From Paenibacillus faecis (GTDB lineage Bacteria; Bacillota; Bacilli; Paenibacillales; Paenibacillaceae), in assembly GCF_008084145.1 (NCBI RefSeq), contig NZ_VSDO01000002.1, forward strand, positions 434,001 through 498,000: a stretch of 64,000 nucleotides of DNA. The letters are read 5' to 3'. Under the pieces are notes generated by a model. It made no database searches. It saw nothing but the letters and a program-made list of their open reading frames with translations, and was not told the origin of the DNA. Shown one piece after another: positions 42,804 to 51,247 of this stretch. Both the position numbers and the translations under genes were made by a program. The number at the start of each line of letters is the position of its first letter. Positions within the stretch are counted from its first letter, which is position 1.

Positions 42804-43919
42804 ATGTTGGAATTTGATTTTGAAATGGAGAGCTTGGCTCAAATAAAAGTCATCGGATGCGGCGGCGGCGGAAGCAATGCCGTCAACCGGATGATCGAGA
42901 ACGGAGTTCAGGGCGTAGAATTCATTACGGTGAATACGGATGCCCAGGCTCTGCATTTGGCCAAGTCTGAGCATAAACTGCAAATCGGCGATAAACTGAC
43001 CCGCGGACTTGGTGCCGGCGCGAACCCGGAAGTCGGCAAGAAAGCGGCGGAAGAATCACGGGATTTGATCGCAAACACGCTGAAAGGCGCCGACATGGTG
43101 TTCGTTACCGCGGGAATGGGCGGCGGAACCGGCACGGGGGCAGCTCCGGTCATCGCGGAGATCGCTCGGGAATGCGGTGCGCTTACCGTTGGAGTCGTAA
43201 CCCGTCCGTTTACCTTTGAGGGGCGCAAGCGTTCCTCGCAAGCCGATATGGGAATTGAAGCGCTGAAAGAAAAAGTCGATACGCTGATCGTCATTCCGAA
43301 CGACCGCCTGCTTGAAATTGTGGATAAGAAAACGCCGATGCTGGAGGCGTTCCGTGAGGCGGATAACGTGCTGCGTCAGGCCGTTCAAGGCATCTCCGAC
43401 CTGATCGCCGTTCCCGGCTTGATCAACCTTGACTTTGCCGACGTAAAGACGATCATGACCGAACGCGGCTCCGCGTTGATGGGGATCGGTCTTGCCAACG
43501 GCGAGAACCGTGCGGCGGAAGCGGCGCGCAAGGCGATTATGAGCCCGCTCTTGGAAACCTCGATCGAGGGAGCTCGCGGTGTAATCATGAACATTACCGG
43601 CGGCGCGAACCTTTCGCTTTATGAAGTCAATGAAGCCGCGGAAATCGTCATTTCGGCTTCCGATCCCGAGGTGAATATGATTTTCGGAGCGATCATTGAC
43701 GAGAACATGAAGGACGACATCAAGGTGACGGTCATCGCGACCGGCTTTGAACACAAAGCGCCGCCGATGATACCGGGCCGCAAACCTGCGGCGGGCGTTT
43801 CGGAGCCACAGGATCACCGTGCTACGTCCTCCACGCTGAGACCCTTCGGGAATCAGCCTAGCGGAGACCAGTTGGATATCCCTACCTTCCTTCGCAATCG
43901 TCGCAACAATAACGAATAA
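42804..43919 (+). CDS. ftsZ: cell division GTPase FtsZ
   Basis: FtsZ is the tubulin homologue that forms the division ring. The 371-residue protein has [17 protein letters not shown], the [14 protein letters not shown]-binding loop, the T7 loop [11 protein letters not shown] with the Asp that completes the next subunit's active site, a flexible linker and the C-terminal peptide [10 protein letters not shown] that binds FtsA and SepF. ATG 42804 is chosen because it matches the usual [16 protein letters not shown] start; an upstream in-frame ATG at 42783 overlaps the ribosome binding site. A very strong terminator follows. Confidence 0.97.
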   Translation: MLEFDFEMESLAQIKVIGCGGGGSNAVNRMIENGVQGVEFITVNTDAQALHLAKSEHKLQIGDKLTRGLGAGANPEVGKKAAEESRDLIANTLKGADMVFVTAGMGGGTGTGAAPVIAEIARECGALTVGVVTRPFTFEGRKRSSQADMGIEALKEKVDTLIVIPNDRLLEIVDKKTPMLEAFREADNVLRQAVQGISDLIAVPGLINLDFADVKTIMTERGSALMGIGLANGENRAAEAARKAIMSPLLETSIEGARGVIMNITGGANLSLYEVNEAAEIVISASDPEVNMIFGAIIDENMKDDIKVTVIATGFEHKAPPMIPGRKPAAGVSEPQDHRATSSTLRPFGNQPSGDQLDIPTFLRNRRNNNE

Positions 43920-43941
43920 CATTTATCGCAAGTCTTCCCCG

Positions 43942-43977
43942 AAGACCTTGTCCTGTTGCCAGGACAAGGTCTTTTTT
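43942..43977 (+). terminator. terminator closing the dcw cluster after ftsZ
   Basis: AAGACCTTGTCCT (43942-43954) and AGGACAAGGTCTT (43961-43973) are perfectly complementary around loop GTTGCC, ending in a T-run. Confidence 0.9.
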
Positions 43978-44066
43978 AGCTGGAATGAACCGATGCCCAG
44001 GTCCGCTTTAACCGGAAAAACGCCATGATCCAAGTACGCAGGTTGATGCAGCAAGCGGATGGCGGA

Positions 44067-44105
44067 GATTCGAAGGGATCGCAGGGATTCGCAGGGATTC
44101 GCAGG
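44067..44105 (+). repeat. 10-bp tandem repeats upstream of the spoIIG promoter
   Basis: Four units, GATTCGAAGG, GATCGCAGG, GATTCGCAGG and GATTCGCAGG, run head to tail with about one helical turn per unit. The complementary strand reads CGAA or CGATC cores, close to half of a Spo0A box (TGNCGAA), so they might be degenerate regulator sites. Confidence 0.7.
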
Positions 44106-44150
44106 AAAAACTACGGCACGACAAAATTAGTGGGCCTCCGCTTTCAATTT

Positions 44151-44183
44151 TAGACAGACTTTACATAGGGAACTCTTTATACT
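44151..44183 (+). promoter_or_regulatory. spoIIG promoter with long spacer
   Basis: TAGACA (44151-44156) and TATACT (44178-44183) are separated by 21 bases, four more than optimal. Bacillus subtilis spoIIG has the same layout: good -35 and -10 elements too far apart, with transcription by SigA needing Spo0A-P. Dependence on Spo0A here is inferred from this architecture. Confidence 0.6.
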
Positions 44184-44247
44184 GATAAGCATCTCCACGT
44201 CAATAGGCGCTAGATTTTAAGAGCCGAAGCGGGCAGGTGAGGAATGT

Positions 44248-45258
44248 ATGGTCGTTTATATCGATTTGATTTTTTTAATGAACCTGCTGATCGATGCCGC
44301 ACTGCTTGCGGTGACCGCCTGGTTGAGAAAACGAAAGGTGGTTTACTGGCGCCTGGGTTTGTCGGCCGTGGTTGGGGCGTCCTATGTGGTGATGATGTTT
44401 CTTCCGGCATTGTCGTTTTTGTTTACGTTCCTCGTCAAATTTTTGTTTTCCGTCGTCATGCTCTGGATCGCTTTCGGTTTTGGCGGTTTACAGCATTATT
44501 TACGGAATCTGGGAGCGTTTTACATGGTGAATTTTGCGGCAGCCGGCGGAATTATAGGCATTCATTATCTTTTGCAAAGCTCAGGCGAGATATGGAACGG
44601 GATTTGGTATTCGGCGTCAGGCGGGCTCGGATTTTCGCTTCAGGTCGGAGCGGTGTTTACGCTGGTCCTGTTTGCTATCGTTTTGTTCTGGTTCAAAGGG
44701 GTCGTCTCTACCCGAAGACGGCAGGAAATGATGACCTCCTATCTGGCGGATATTCAGGTTCGCATCGGAGACGCGGTGGTTAACTGCACGGGACTGATCG
44801 ATACGGGCAATCAATTGACCGATCCGCTCAGCCGGCTGCCGGTCATGGTCATGGAGGCCTCCTTGTGGAAGGACTTTCTGCCGGATTTGGAGGGCGGGGA
44901 AGGGCGCGGGAACCAGGCGGACAACCTTATCGTGAAATGGACGGAGGACGAATCCTTTCCTTGGCGGGATCGGCTGCGTTTGGTCCCGTTTCGCGGCGTC
45001 AACAAGGGATCGCAGTTTATGCTGGCCCTAAAGCCGGATGAAGTGGCTGTCCGGAAGGACGGCGGGGAATTTATCACCTCCCGTGTGCTTGTGGGGCTGG
45101 ACGGAGGGAGTTTGTCGGCGGAAGGCCGATTTCAAGCGATCATTCATCCGGCATTGATCGAGGATTCGGCGGAAAGCGGGAGCAGCAAGGGGACGGAAAC
45201 GGCGAGTCCGTCGGGAGCGGCGGGGCCCCCGTTCAACGGATATGCAAAAAGCGGATAA
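44248..45258 (+). CDS. spoIIGA: pro-SigE processing protease SpoIIGA
   Basis: SpoIIGA is the mother-cell membrane protease that cuts the pro-sequence from SigE after a signal (SpoIIR) from the forespore. The 336-residue protein has five predicted membrane helices in its first half and a cytoplasmic aspartic protease domain with the catalytic motif GLIDTGNQLTDP (Asp185). It is longer than the Bacillus subtilis protein (309) because of a Ser-Gly-Pro-rich tail. ATG with AGGTGAGG upstream. sigE follows after 57 bases. Confidence 0.95.
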   Translation: MVVYIDLIFLMNLLIDAALLAVTAWLRKRKVVYWRLGLSAVVGASYVVMMFLPALSFLFTFLVKFLFSVVMLWIAFGFGGLQHYLRNLGAFYMVNFAAAGGIIGIHYLLQSSGEIWNGIWYSASGGLGFSLQVGAVFTLVLFAIVLFWFKGVVSTRRRQEMMTSYLADIQVRIGDAVVNCTGLIDTGNQLTDPLSRLPVMVMEASLWKDFLPDLEGGEGRGNQADNLIVKWTEDESFPWRDRLRLVPFRGVNKGSQFMLALKPDEVAVRKDGGEFITSRVLVGLDGGSLSAEGRFQAIIHPALIEDSAESGSSKGTETASPSGAAGPPFNGYAKSG

Positions 45259-45315
45259 ACCCGGGCGATATGCCTAGCGGAAAAACGGGAACGTAATAGT
45301 GGGAGGAAGAAAGCC

Positions 45316-46038
45316 ATGCGTGTAAAGTGGAAGCTGATGCTGCAATTGCAGTACTATCGTCTGTTATTTTTATTTGGACTAAAAAGCGAAGAAATCTATT
45401 ATATCGGCGGGAGTGAAGCGCTGCCGCCTCCATTGACGCGCGAGGAAGAAGAATATTTGCTCCAGAAGCTCTCGACCGGCGATTCCGCGATCCGGGCCAT
45501 GCTGATCGAACGGAATCTCAGACTGGTCGTTTATATCGCCAGAAAGTTCGAGAATACGGGCATCAATATCGAGGATCTGGTTTCCATCGGTACGATCGGG
45601 TTGATCAAGGCGGTCAACACGTTTGATCCCGAGAAGAAAATCAAATTGGCGACGTATGCCTCCCGCTGTATCGAAAATGAAATTTTGATGTATCTGCGCC
45701 GCAACAGCAAAATACGGACGGAGGTGTCTTTTGACGAGCCGCTCAATATCGATTGGGACGGAAACGAGCTTCTGCTGTCCGATGTGCTGGGGACGGAGAA
45801 CGATACGATTTACCGCAATATTGAAGAGCAGGTCGACCGAAAGCTGCTGCACAAGGCGCTCGACAAGCTGAGCGAGCGGGAACGGATGATCATGGAATTG
45901 CGCTTCGGATTGGTGGACGGGGACGAAAAAACCCAAAAGGATGTGGCCGATCTCCTTGGGATTTCGCAATCGTACATCTCGAGGCTGGAAAAGCGAATTA
46001 TTAAGCGTTTGCGCAAGGAGTTCAACAAAATGGTGTAG
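45316..46038 (+). CDS. sigE: RNA polymerase sporulation sigma factor SigE (pro-form)
   Basis: SigE directs early mother-cell gene expression. The 240-residue protein starts with a basic, hydrophobic pro-sequence of about 27 residues, then the conserved [16 protein letters not shown] junction cut by SpoIIGA. Region 2 is seen in [21 protein letters not shown] and [19 protein letters not shown], and region 4 in [24 protein letters not shown] with GGGAGGAAGA upstream. It is co-transcribed with spoIIGA. Confidence 0.97.
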   Translation: MRVKWKLMLQLQYYRLLFLFGLKSEEIYYIGGSEALPPPLTREEEEYLLQKLSTGDSAIRAMLIERNLRLVVYIARKFENTGINIEDLVSIGTIGLIKAVNTFDPEKKIKLATYASRCIENEILMYLRRNSKIRTEVSFDEPLNIDWDGNELLLSDVLGTENDTIYRNIEEQVDRKLLHKALDKLSERERMIMELRFGLVDGDEKTQKDVADLLGISQSYISRLEKRIIKRLRKEFNKMV

Positions 46039-46068
46039 ATGCCGCTTCCCCAAAGGGGACAGGTTCAG

Positions 46069-46104
46069 GAATAAAAATACAGCCCGAGGAGATAATGATC
46101 ATTA
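46069..46104 (+). promoter_or_regulatory. SigF-type promoter of sigG with overlapping palindrome
   Basis: GAATA (46069-46073), 14 bases, then GGAGATAATG (46088-46097), matching the SigF -10 GGNRANANTW except at the last base. A perfect palindrome TAATGATCATTA (46093-46104) overlaps the -10 and expected start site and may be an operator. In Bacillus subtilis sigG is transcribed by SigF from this same gap. Confidence 0.6.
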
Positions 46105-46132
46105 ATGTTTCTCCTTGGGAGGTAAAGACTTG

Positions 46133-46915
46133 ATGACCCGAAACAAAGTCGAGATTTGCGGCGTCGACACCGCAAAATTGCCCGTTCTAACCAATGCGGA
46201 AATGCGTGAATTGTTCCACTCTTTGCAGCAGGACCACGTAAGATCAGCCAGAGAAAAGTTAGTGAATGGCAACCTCAGACTCGTACTGAGTGTCATCCAG
46301 CGTTTCAACAATCGGGGGGAGTATGTAGACGACTTGTTCCAAGTAGGCTGCATCGGACTCATGAAAGCTATCGATAATTTCGATTTATCGCAGAACGTCA
46401 AATTTTCGACCTATGCGGTGCCGATGATTATCGGGGAAATTCGCCGGTATTTGCGCGATAACAACCCGATCCGCGTCTCCCGCAGTTTAAGGGATATCGC
46501 CTACAAGGCACTGCAGATGCGCGATAATCTGACGAACAAAAATTCCCGCGAGCCGACGATTTTTGAAATTTCGGAGGCGCTGGGCCTGCCGAAGGAGGAC
46601 GTCGTTTTTGCCTTGGACGCGATCCAGGACCCCGTCTCGCTGTTTGAACCGATTTACCATGACGGGGGGGACCCGATCTATGTCATGGATCAGATCAGCG
46701 ACGACAAGAATAAGGACGTTTCCTGGATTGAAGAAATCGCTCTAAGAGAGGCGATGCAACGGCTGGGGCGCCGGGAGAAGATGATTCTGTCGATGCGCTT
46801 TTTCGAAGGCAAAACCCAGATGGAGGTCGCCGATGAGATCGGCATCTCTCAAGCCCAGGTATCGCGTTTGGAGAAAGCCGCCATTTTGCAAATGCAGAAA
46901 CATGTAAAATCGTAA
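46133..46915 (+). CDS. sigG: RNA polymerase sporulation sigma factor SigG
   Basis: SigG runs late forespore gene expression. The 260-residue protein begins with the highly conserved MTRNKVEICGVDTAKLPV, the segment bound by the anti-sigma factors SpoIIAB and CsfB in relatives. Region 2 includes NLRLVLSVIQRFNNRGEYV and FSTYAVPMIIGEIRRYLRD, and region 4 includes MEVADEIGISQAQVSRLEKA. ATG 46133 with GGAGGT nine bases upstream gives exactly the Bacillus subtilis length. A terminator follows. Confidence 0.97.
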   Translation: MTRNKVEICGVDTAKLPVLTNAEMRELFHSLQQDHVRSAREKLVNGNLRLVLSVIQRFNNRGEYVDDLFQVGCIGLMKAIDNFDLSQNVKFSTYAVPMIIGEIRRYLRDNNPIRVSRSLRDIAYKALQMRDNLTNKNSREPTIFEISEALGLPKEDVVFALDAIQDPVSLFEPIYHDGGDPIYVMDQISDDKNKDVSWIEEIALREAMQRLGRREKMILSMRFFEGKTQMEVADEIGISQAQVSRLEKAAILQMQKHVKS

Positions 46916-46942
46916 GTCCGCTGATGCAGCCCGATTTTATGC

Positions 46943-46967
46943 GGTCCCTTTTATAGGGACCTTTTTT
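46943..46967 (+). terminator. terminator after sigG
   Basis: GGTCCCT (46943-46949) and AGGGACC (46955-46961) form a 7-bp stem followed by six T residues. Confidence 0.8.
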
Positions 46968-46991
46968 ATTTGCCGAAACGGTTCAGGCGGT

Positions 46992-47022
46992 TTAATGTTT
47001 TGGGGGGATGAATCATATAGTA
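46992..47022 (+). promoter_or_regulatory. SigE-type promoter candidate for ymxH
   Basis: TTAATGTTT (46992-47000), 13 bases, then CATATAGTA (47014-47022). It fits the SigE pattern GTMATATTT / CATACANTA at 15 of 18 positions, counting the free N position as a match. Confidence 0.45.
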
Positions 47023-47063
47023 AAAGAAGACAGGAAAGAACGGGCGCTTGGGGGGCGAAGCGG

Positions 47064-47399
47064 ATGAATAATGTGGTCAGGGCAAGCATGAAAATCTCGG
47101 ATTTTCAAACGAAGGATGTGATCAATGTCGTGGACGGCAAACGTCTCGGACATATCAGCGACCTCGAGCTGGATTTGAGGCAGGGGCTCATCGAAGCGAT
47201 CGTCGTCCCGGCCAGCACCAAGTTTCTCGGATTGTTCGGCAGCGGCGGCGATTTGATTATTCCATGGAAAAACATCGTGAAAATCGGCTCCGACGTCGTA
47301 CTCGTAAAGATGGAGGAGCTGCGGGAATCGCGGACACCGACACCCTACGAGACCACGGTGTATATCGACCGGGACGGCAGGGCCGAACGGCGCGGGTGA
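47064..47399 (+). CDS. ylmC: YlmC/YmxH-family sporulation protein (PRC-barrel)
   Basis: A 111-residue protein with the PRC-barrel pattern TKDVINVVDGKRLGHISDLELDL, then GLIEAIVVPASTKFLGLFG and IPWKNIVKIGSDVVLV. Members are made in the mother cell during sporulation; function is unknown. ATG 47064 with GGGGGG eight bases upstream is preferred, but a second ATG at 47088 would start nearer the conserved domain. It lies directly after sigG with its own SigE-like promoter, the same place as ylmC in Bacillus subtilis. Confidence 0.82.
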   Translation: MNNVVRASMKISDFQTKDVINVVDGKRLGHISDLELDLRQGLIEAIVVPASTKFLGLFGSGGDLIIPWKNIVKIGSDVVLVKMEELRESRTPTPYETTVYIDRDGRAERRG

Positions 47400-47502
47400 A
47401 CGAAGGCCGTCTCTTTATGGTACACTGGTAACAGCGCCCTAAAGCGATGCAAGTGCGCTTGGGCTTTTGGATGATGCGCAATACATCAGGGGGAGATGGA
47501 TG

Positions 47503-48354
47503 ATGGAGCCGTTTATTAGAAATCCTATAGCAAACGAGCCTGAACGCTATGAACTTAAAGCGTGGGAAAATCTCATGCCGGGACTGACCGCAGGGTTTAC
47601 GGGACGTTCCGGCGGGGTTGGCCGAGCTCCGTACGATAGTTTAAATCTCGCGCTTCATGTCGGAGATGAGGCGGAGGTGGTCGTGGCCAACCGCCGTCGG
47701 CTGGCCGAAGCGCTGGGATTTGAGCCTGAGGCGTGGACCTGCGGAGAGCAGGTTCACGAAAGCAACGTTGCGGTCGTAAGGGCGAAGGACCGGGGAAAAG
47801 GATATTTGAACCGGGAGAGCGCCTTTCAGCATACGGACGGACTGGTCACCAATGAACCGGAGCTATTGCTGACTTCTTTTTACGCCGATTGTGTGCCGCT
47901 TTATTTTATGGATCCGGTTCGCCGAGTCGTCGGCTTGGCACACGCGGGGTGGAAAGGGACGGTTGCCCGAATCGCCGAGTCCGTTATCGACACTATGGAG
48001 CAGCAGTTCGGGAGCTCCCGAAGCGACATCCGTACCGCCATCGGCCCCAGTATCGGAGGTTGCTGTTACGAAGTGGATGAGCGGGTCATGGCGAAAGTCA
48101 GGGAGGCTTTAGCGGCGATTGGGGAGCCGGACGGCGAGGGCCGGATTTCAGCCTCCTCCGCCCAGGAAGGCCGAACCATGCTGAACTTGAAAGAAATGAA
48201 TCGAATTATTATGATAAAAGCAGGAATATTGCCGACGCATATCGAATGTACAAGTTGGTGTACAAGCTGCCGGAACGAGTTGTTCTTCTCCTATCGCAAA
48301 GATGGGGGAGTCACCGGAAGAATGGCAAGCTGGGTTGGTTTGAAAGAGAGGTGA
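47503..48354 (+). CDS. pgeF: peptidoglycan editing factor PgeF (YlmD)
   Basis: PgeF/YlmD-type proteins (once called laccase-like or polyphenol oxidases) bind zinc; relatives act as purine nucleoside phosphorylases or remove wrongly incorporated residues from peptidoglycan precursors. The 283-residue protein has GEQVHESNV and SFYADCVPLYF with metal-binding His and Cys, HAGWKGTVARIAE, IGPSIGGCCYEV and the C-terminal CTSWCTSCRNELFFSYRKDGG. ATG 47503 has AGGGGGA eight bases upstream; an ATG one codon earlier is equally possible. ylmE follows after six bases. Confidence 0.9.
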   Translation: MEPFIRNPIANEPERYELKAWENLMPGLTAGFTGRSGGVGRAPYDSLNLALHVGDEAEVVVANRRRLAEALGFEPEAWTCGEQVHESNVAVVRAKDRGKGYLNRESAFQHTDGLVTNEPELLLTSFYADCVPLYFMDPVRRVVGLAHAGWKGTVARIAESVIDTMEQQFGSSRSDIRTAIGPSIGGCCYEVDERVMAKVREALAAIGEPDGEGRISASSAQEGRTMLNLKEMNRIIMIKAGILPTHIECTSWCTSCRNELFFSYRKDGGVTGRMASWVGLKER

Positions 48355-48360
48355 TCCTTC

Positions 48361-49053
48361 TTGTCTCTTCAGGAAGCGATACAGCATGTCAACGAAAGGA
48401 TCGTCGCGGCCTGCAAACGCAGCGGCAGAAATGCCGAAGAGGTCCGAGTCATCGCCGTAACCAAATATGTGTCAAGCGCCAAGACACGCGCGGTACTGGA
48501 TGCCGGTATTCAACATTTGGGGGAGAACCGCCCCGGGGTGGCGGTGCCGAAATGGGAAGAGCTAGGCGGGCGGGGGATATGGCATTTTATCGGCCATCTT
48601 CAGAGCAGAAAGGTTAAGGAGATTGTCGGGAAGTTTGAATATATCCATTCACTGGACCGGTTGTCGCTGGCCCTGGAGCTGGACAAGCGGGCAGCGGCGG
48701 CGGGGGTCGAGGTCAAAACCTTCCTGCAGGTGAATGTCTCGGGCGAGGCGTCCAAACAGGGGGTCAAGCCGGAAGAGGCGGAACATTTTCTTCGCGAGAT
48801 CAGGGAGTTAAGCCATCTTAAAGTGATCGGACTGATGACGATGGCGCCGGAGGTGGAAGATCCCGAGCTTACCCGGCCCGTTTTTCAAGGGTTGCGGGAG
48901 CTGAGGGATCGACTGAACGCAAGCGGTGCCTGGAAGGAGCCGATCAGCGAATTGTCCATGGGGATGTCGGGCGATTTTGAAGTGGCGGTCGAAGAAGGGG
49001 CGACCTGGGTACGCCTCGGTACTCTTTTAGTTGGGAAAGGGGAGGAGACTTAA
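48361..49053 (+). CDS. ylmE: YggS/YlmE pyridoxal phosphate homeostasis protein
   Basis: A 230-residue alanine racemase-fold protein that binds pyridoxal phosphate and keeps its pool balanced. The PLP lysine is in VIAVTKYVS near residue 36; other landmarks are HLGENRPG, WHFIGHLQSRK, NVSGEASKQGV, GLMTMAP and LSMGMSGDFEVAVEEGATWV. TTG start, with AGAGGTGAT upstream overlapping the pgeF stop. The stop overlaps the sepF ATG by one base, so the ylm genes are tightly linked. Confidence 0.92.
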   Translation: MSLQEAIQHVNERIVAACKRSGRNAEEVRVIAVTKYVSSAKTRAVLDAGIQHLGENRPGVAVPKWEELGGRGIWHFIGHLQSRKVKEIVGKFEYIHSLDRLSLALELDKRAAAAGVEVKTFLQVNVSGEASKQGVKPEEAEHFLREIRELSHLKVIGLMTMAPEVEDPELTRPVFQGLRELRDRLNASGAWKEPISELSMGMSGDFEVAVEEGATWVRLGTLLVGKGEET

Positions 49054-49502
49054 TGGGAGTTATGAATCGGTTCATGAACTTTTTGGGCCTGCAGGAAGAG
49101 GAAGAAATCGTGGAGCGCGAAACGGTGCGCGGGCAGGATGAGCCGGAATACGAACCTCCGAGCTTCGAACCTCGCAAGACGCCAAGGGGAAGCAATGTGG
49201 TAAGCATTCATTCGCAGAAGAACGTCAAGGTCATCCTCTATGAACCGCGATCTTATGACGAGGCGCAGGAAATCGCCGATCACCTGCGGTCCCATCGCAG
49301 CGTTGTCGTGAATTTGCAGCGGGTTCGCAACGACCAGGCGATGCGAATCATCGATTTTCTGAGCGGGACGATTTACGCCCTAAGCGGCAGCATCTCCAAA
49401 ATCGGCGCGAACATCTTTCTCTGCACACCGGACACGGTGGAAATTCAGGGGTCGATTACGGAGATCCTGACCGAGGATTTAGATTACAACAGAATGAGGT
49501 GA
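49053..49502 (+). CDS. sepF: cell division protein SepF
   Basis: SepF forms rings that bundle FtsZ and anchors it to the membrane, overlapping in role with FtsA. The 149-residue protein has an N-terminal membrane-binding amphipathic helix (MNRFMNFLGLQ), an acidic linker and the core domain with VILYEPRSYDEAQEIADHLR, VVVNLQR and FLSGTIYALSGSISKIG. ATG 49053 with GGGGAGG six bases upstream; a second ATG at 49062 is also usable. It is the fourth gene of the ymxH-divIVA group. Confidence 0.95.
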   Translation: MGVMNRFMNFLGLQEEEEIVERETVRGQDEPEYEPPSFEPRKTPRGSNVVSIHSQKNVKVILYEPRSYDEAQEIADHLRSHRSVVVNLQRVRNDQAMRIIDFLSGTIYALSGSISKIGANIFLCTPDTVEIQGSITEILTEDLDYNRMR

Positions 49503-49509
49503 AGGCAGC

Positions 49510-49788
49510 TTGGGGAGCCATACAATTGAGAGCATAGTACTGCTTCTGTATCAAATTTATTTCTATATGGTGCTCGTTTACATTTTGATGTCTTGGGTGC
49601 CTAACATCCGGGAGAGCTTCATCGGCGAGCTTCTGGGGAAGCTGGTCGAGCCGTATTTGGCTCCGTTTCGGAGGTTTATCCCTCCGCTGATGGGGATGAT
49701 CGATTTTTCGCCGATCATCGCTTTGTTCGTGCTCAGGCTGGCGGCCTTCGGTTTGATCAGCGTGCTGAATTATATCTTTGTCGGGTGA
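49510..49788 (+). CDS. ylmG: YggT/YlmG-family membrane protein
   Basis: A 92-residue protein with two YggT-type membrane segments: IYFYMVLVYILMSWVPNIRES and FSPIIALFVLRLAAFGLISVL, separated by LVEPYLAPFRRFIPP, the family signature. Function is unclear; it is conserved next to sepF in many bacteria and chloroplast homologues affect nucleoid or division placement. TTG start with GAGGTGA upstream. It lies seven bases after sepF and eight before ylmH. Confidence 0.88.
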   Translation: MGSHTIESIVLLLYQIYFYMVLVYILMSWVPNIRESFIGELLGKLVEPYLAPFRRFIPPLMGMIDFSPIIALFVLRLAAFGLISVLNYIFVG

Positions 49789-49796
49789 TCTAAGCT

Positions 49797-50579
49797 ATGC
49801 GGACCGACATCTACGCACATTTTAAACCGGAAGAACGCCCTTTTGTCGATCGGGCGTGGGAGTGGGTTGTCCATGCCGGGGATTATCATGAAGTCAAGCT
49901 GAGCGACTTCCTGGACCCGCGGCAAAGCTATATTTTGCAGACGCTCGTGAACCGCCATCCGGACGCCGGATTACGATTGGACGGCGGGTACGGCGAAGCG
50001 GAGCGGAGACGCGCGCTGATCGGACCGGACTACCGGGATCTGGATAGCGAAGATATGGGAATGAAGGTGCTCTCTATCTCGTCCCAGGATCAGAAGCTGT
50101 CGACTTTACAGCACGGGGATTATCTGGGGGCGATTCTGGGACTCGGGCTCAAGCGGGATAAAATCGGCGATATCCATGTACGCGAAGACGGCTGTCATGT
50201 GATCGTGGCGGAGGAGATCGCACCGTTTCTGAGCATGAATTTGCATCAGGTGCATCGTGTAAGCGTTATGACCGATATATTGGATCTGGATGCCCTGAAG
50301 ACGTGTGAACCCGAGCTGGAGCCGCTGGACCTTACGGTGGCTTCTTTACGTTTGGACGGAATCGTCAGCGACGTTTACAGACTTAGCCGCAGCAAAATCA
50401 TGGTGCCGATTAAGGCCGGGCGTTGCCGGGTAAACTGGAGAACGGAGGAGGATCCCTCGAAACTGCTCAAAGAAGGCGACGTTGTAGCGCTTCAAGGGTT
50501 CGGGCGCTTCAAGGTATTGGAATGCGGGGGCGTGACAAAAAGTGGGAGACTCCGCGTTAAAGTCGGTAAATTTGTGTGA
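49797..50579 (+). CDS. ylmH: S4-domain RNA-binding protein YlmH
   Basis: A 260-residue RNA-binding protein with a C-terminal S4 domain (LRLDGIVSDVYRLSRSK, then GRCRVNW and VVALQGFGRFKVLE). Work on Bacillus subtilis links YlmH to ribosome-associated quality control, rescuing stalled 50S-nascent chain complexes. The N-terminal part shows HAGDYHEVKLSDFLDPRQ and the central part VLSISSQDQKLS. ATG with a weak ribosome binding site (GGGTGAT), perhaps relying on coupling to ylmG. Confidence 0.9.
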   Translation: MRTDIYAHFKPEERPFVDRAWEWVVHAGDYHEVKLSDFLDPRQSYILQTLVNRHPDAGLRLDGGYGEAERRRALIGPDYRDLDSEDMGMKVLSISSQDQKLSTLQHGDYLGAILGLGLKRDKIGDIHVREDGCHVIVAEEIAPFLSMNLHQVHRVSVMTDILDLDALKTCEPELEPLDLTVASLRLDGIVSDVYRLSRSKIMVPIKAGRCRVNWRTEEDPSKLLKEGDVVALQGFGRFKVLECGGVTKSGRLRVKVGKFV

Positions 50580-50680
50580 AGGCTTTGCAGGAGTTCGGCA
50601 ATTCCTGTCGAATTTACTACCTACGATTGAGAAGCGGCTTCCCGCAAGGGAAGGTTCGAATACATTAGGAGGTGCGGATC

Positions 50681-51196
50681 ATGCCATTAACCCCGCTGGA
50701 TATACATAACAAGGAGTTCTCTAGGCGCTTGCGCGGCTATGATGAAGATGAAGTCAATGAATTCCTTGATCAGGTCATCAAGGATTACGAAATCGTGATC
50801 CGGGAGAATAAAGAACTTCATAATCAGCTGCTTGCGCTCCAGGAGAAATTGGATCATTTCGCCAATATCGAGGAGACGCTCAGCAAGACGATTATCGTGG
50901 CTCAGGAAGCGGCGGACGAAGTGAAGAACAACGCGAAGAAGGAAGCGCAATTGATCGTGAAGGAAGCCGAGAAGAATGCGGACCGGATCGTTAACGAATC
51001 GCTGGCCAAATCGCGCAAGATCGCCATGGAAGTCGAGGAGCTGAAGAAGCAGGCTTCGATTTACAGAGCGCGGTTCCGCACGCTGGTGGAGGCGCAGCTG
51101 GATTTGCTCAGCCAGGAAGGCTGGGAATCGCTGGACAGCACCCGGGATCGCTCCTTCGAACCAGAGCAGAGCCGCGAGGTCAAAGAAATTTATTAA
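50681..51196 (+). CDS. divIVA: cell division / pole protein DivIVA
   Basis: DivIVA binds curved membrane at septa and poles; it recruits the Min system and, at sporulation, RacA. The 171-residue protein has the conserved N-terminal lipid-binding domain MPLTPLDIHNKEFSRRLRGYDEDEV followed by two coiled coils (about residues 30-55 and 65-145). ATG 50681 with AGGAGGTG seven bases upstream. A GCAA-loop hairpin (CTTCCC/GGGAAG, 50638-50653) precedes it. The gene ends just before the ileS T-box promoter. Confidence 0.94.
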   Translation: MPLTPLDIHNKEFSRRLRGYDEDEVNEFLDQVIKDYEIVIRENKELHNQLLALQEKLDHFANIEETLSKTIIVAQEAADEVKNNAKKEAQLIVKEAEKNADRIVNESLAKSRKIAMEVEELKKQASIYRARFRTLVEAQLDLLSQEGWESLDSTRDRSFEPEQSREVKEIY

Positions 51197-51208
51197 ATCA
51201 AGCCCGGG

Positions 51209-51238
51209 TTGACATAGCCTGCGGTCATAAGTTATAAA
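51209..51238 (+). promoter_or_regulatory. SigA promoter of ileS
   Basis: Consensus TTGACA (51209-51214) and TATAAA (51233-51238) with an 18-base spacer, or TTATAA with 17. It starts the T-box leader, whose first element is a hairpin ACATG/CATGT at 51248-51277. Confidence 0.7.
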
Positions 51239-51247
51239 TATTATGAT

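Noticed and set aside
44067..44105. CRISPR-like array
   Set aside because: Units are only 10 bases with no spacers and no cas genes nearby; they look like regulatory or slippage repeats.
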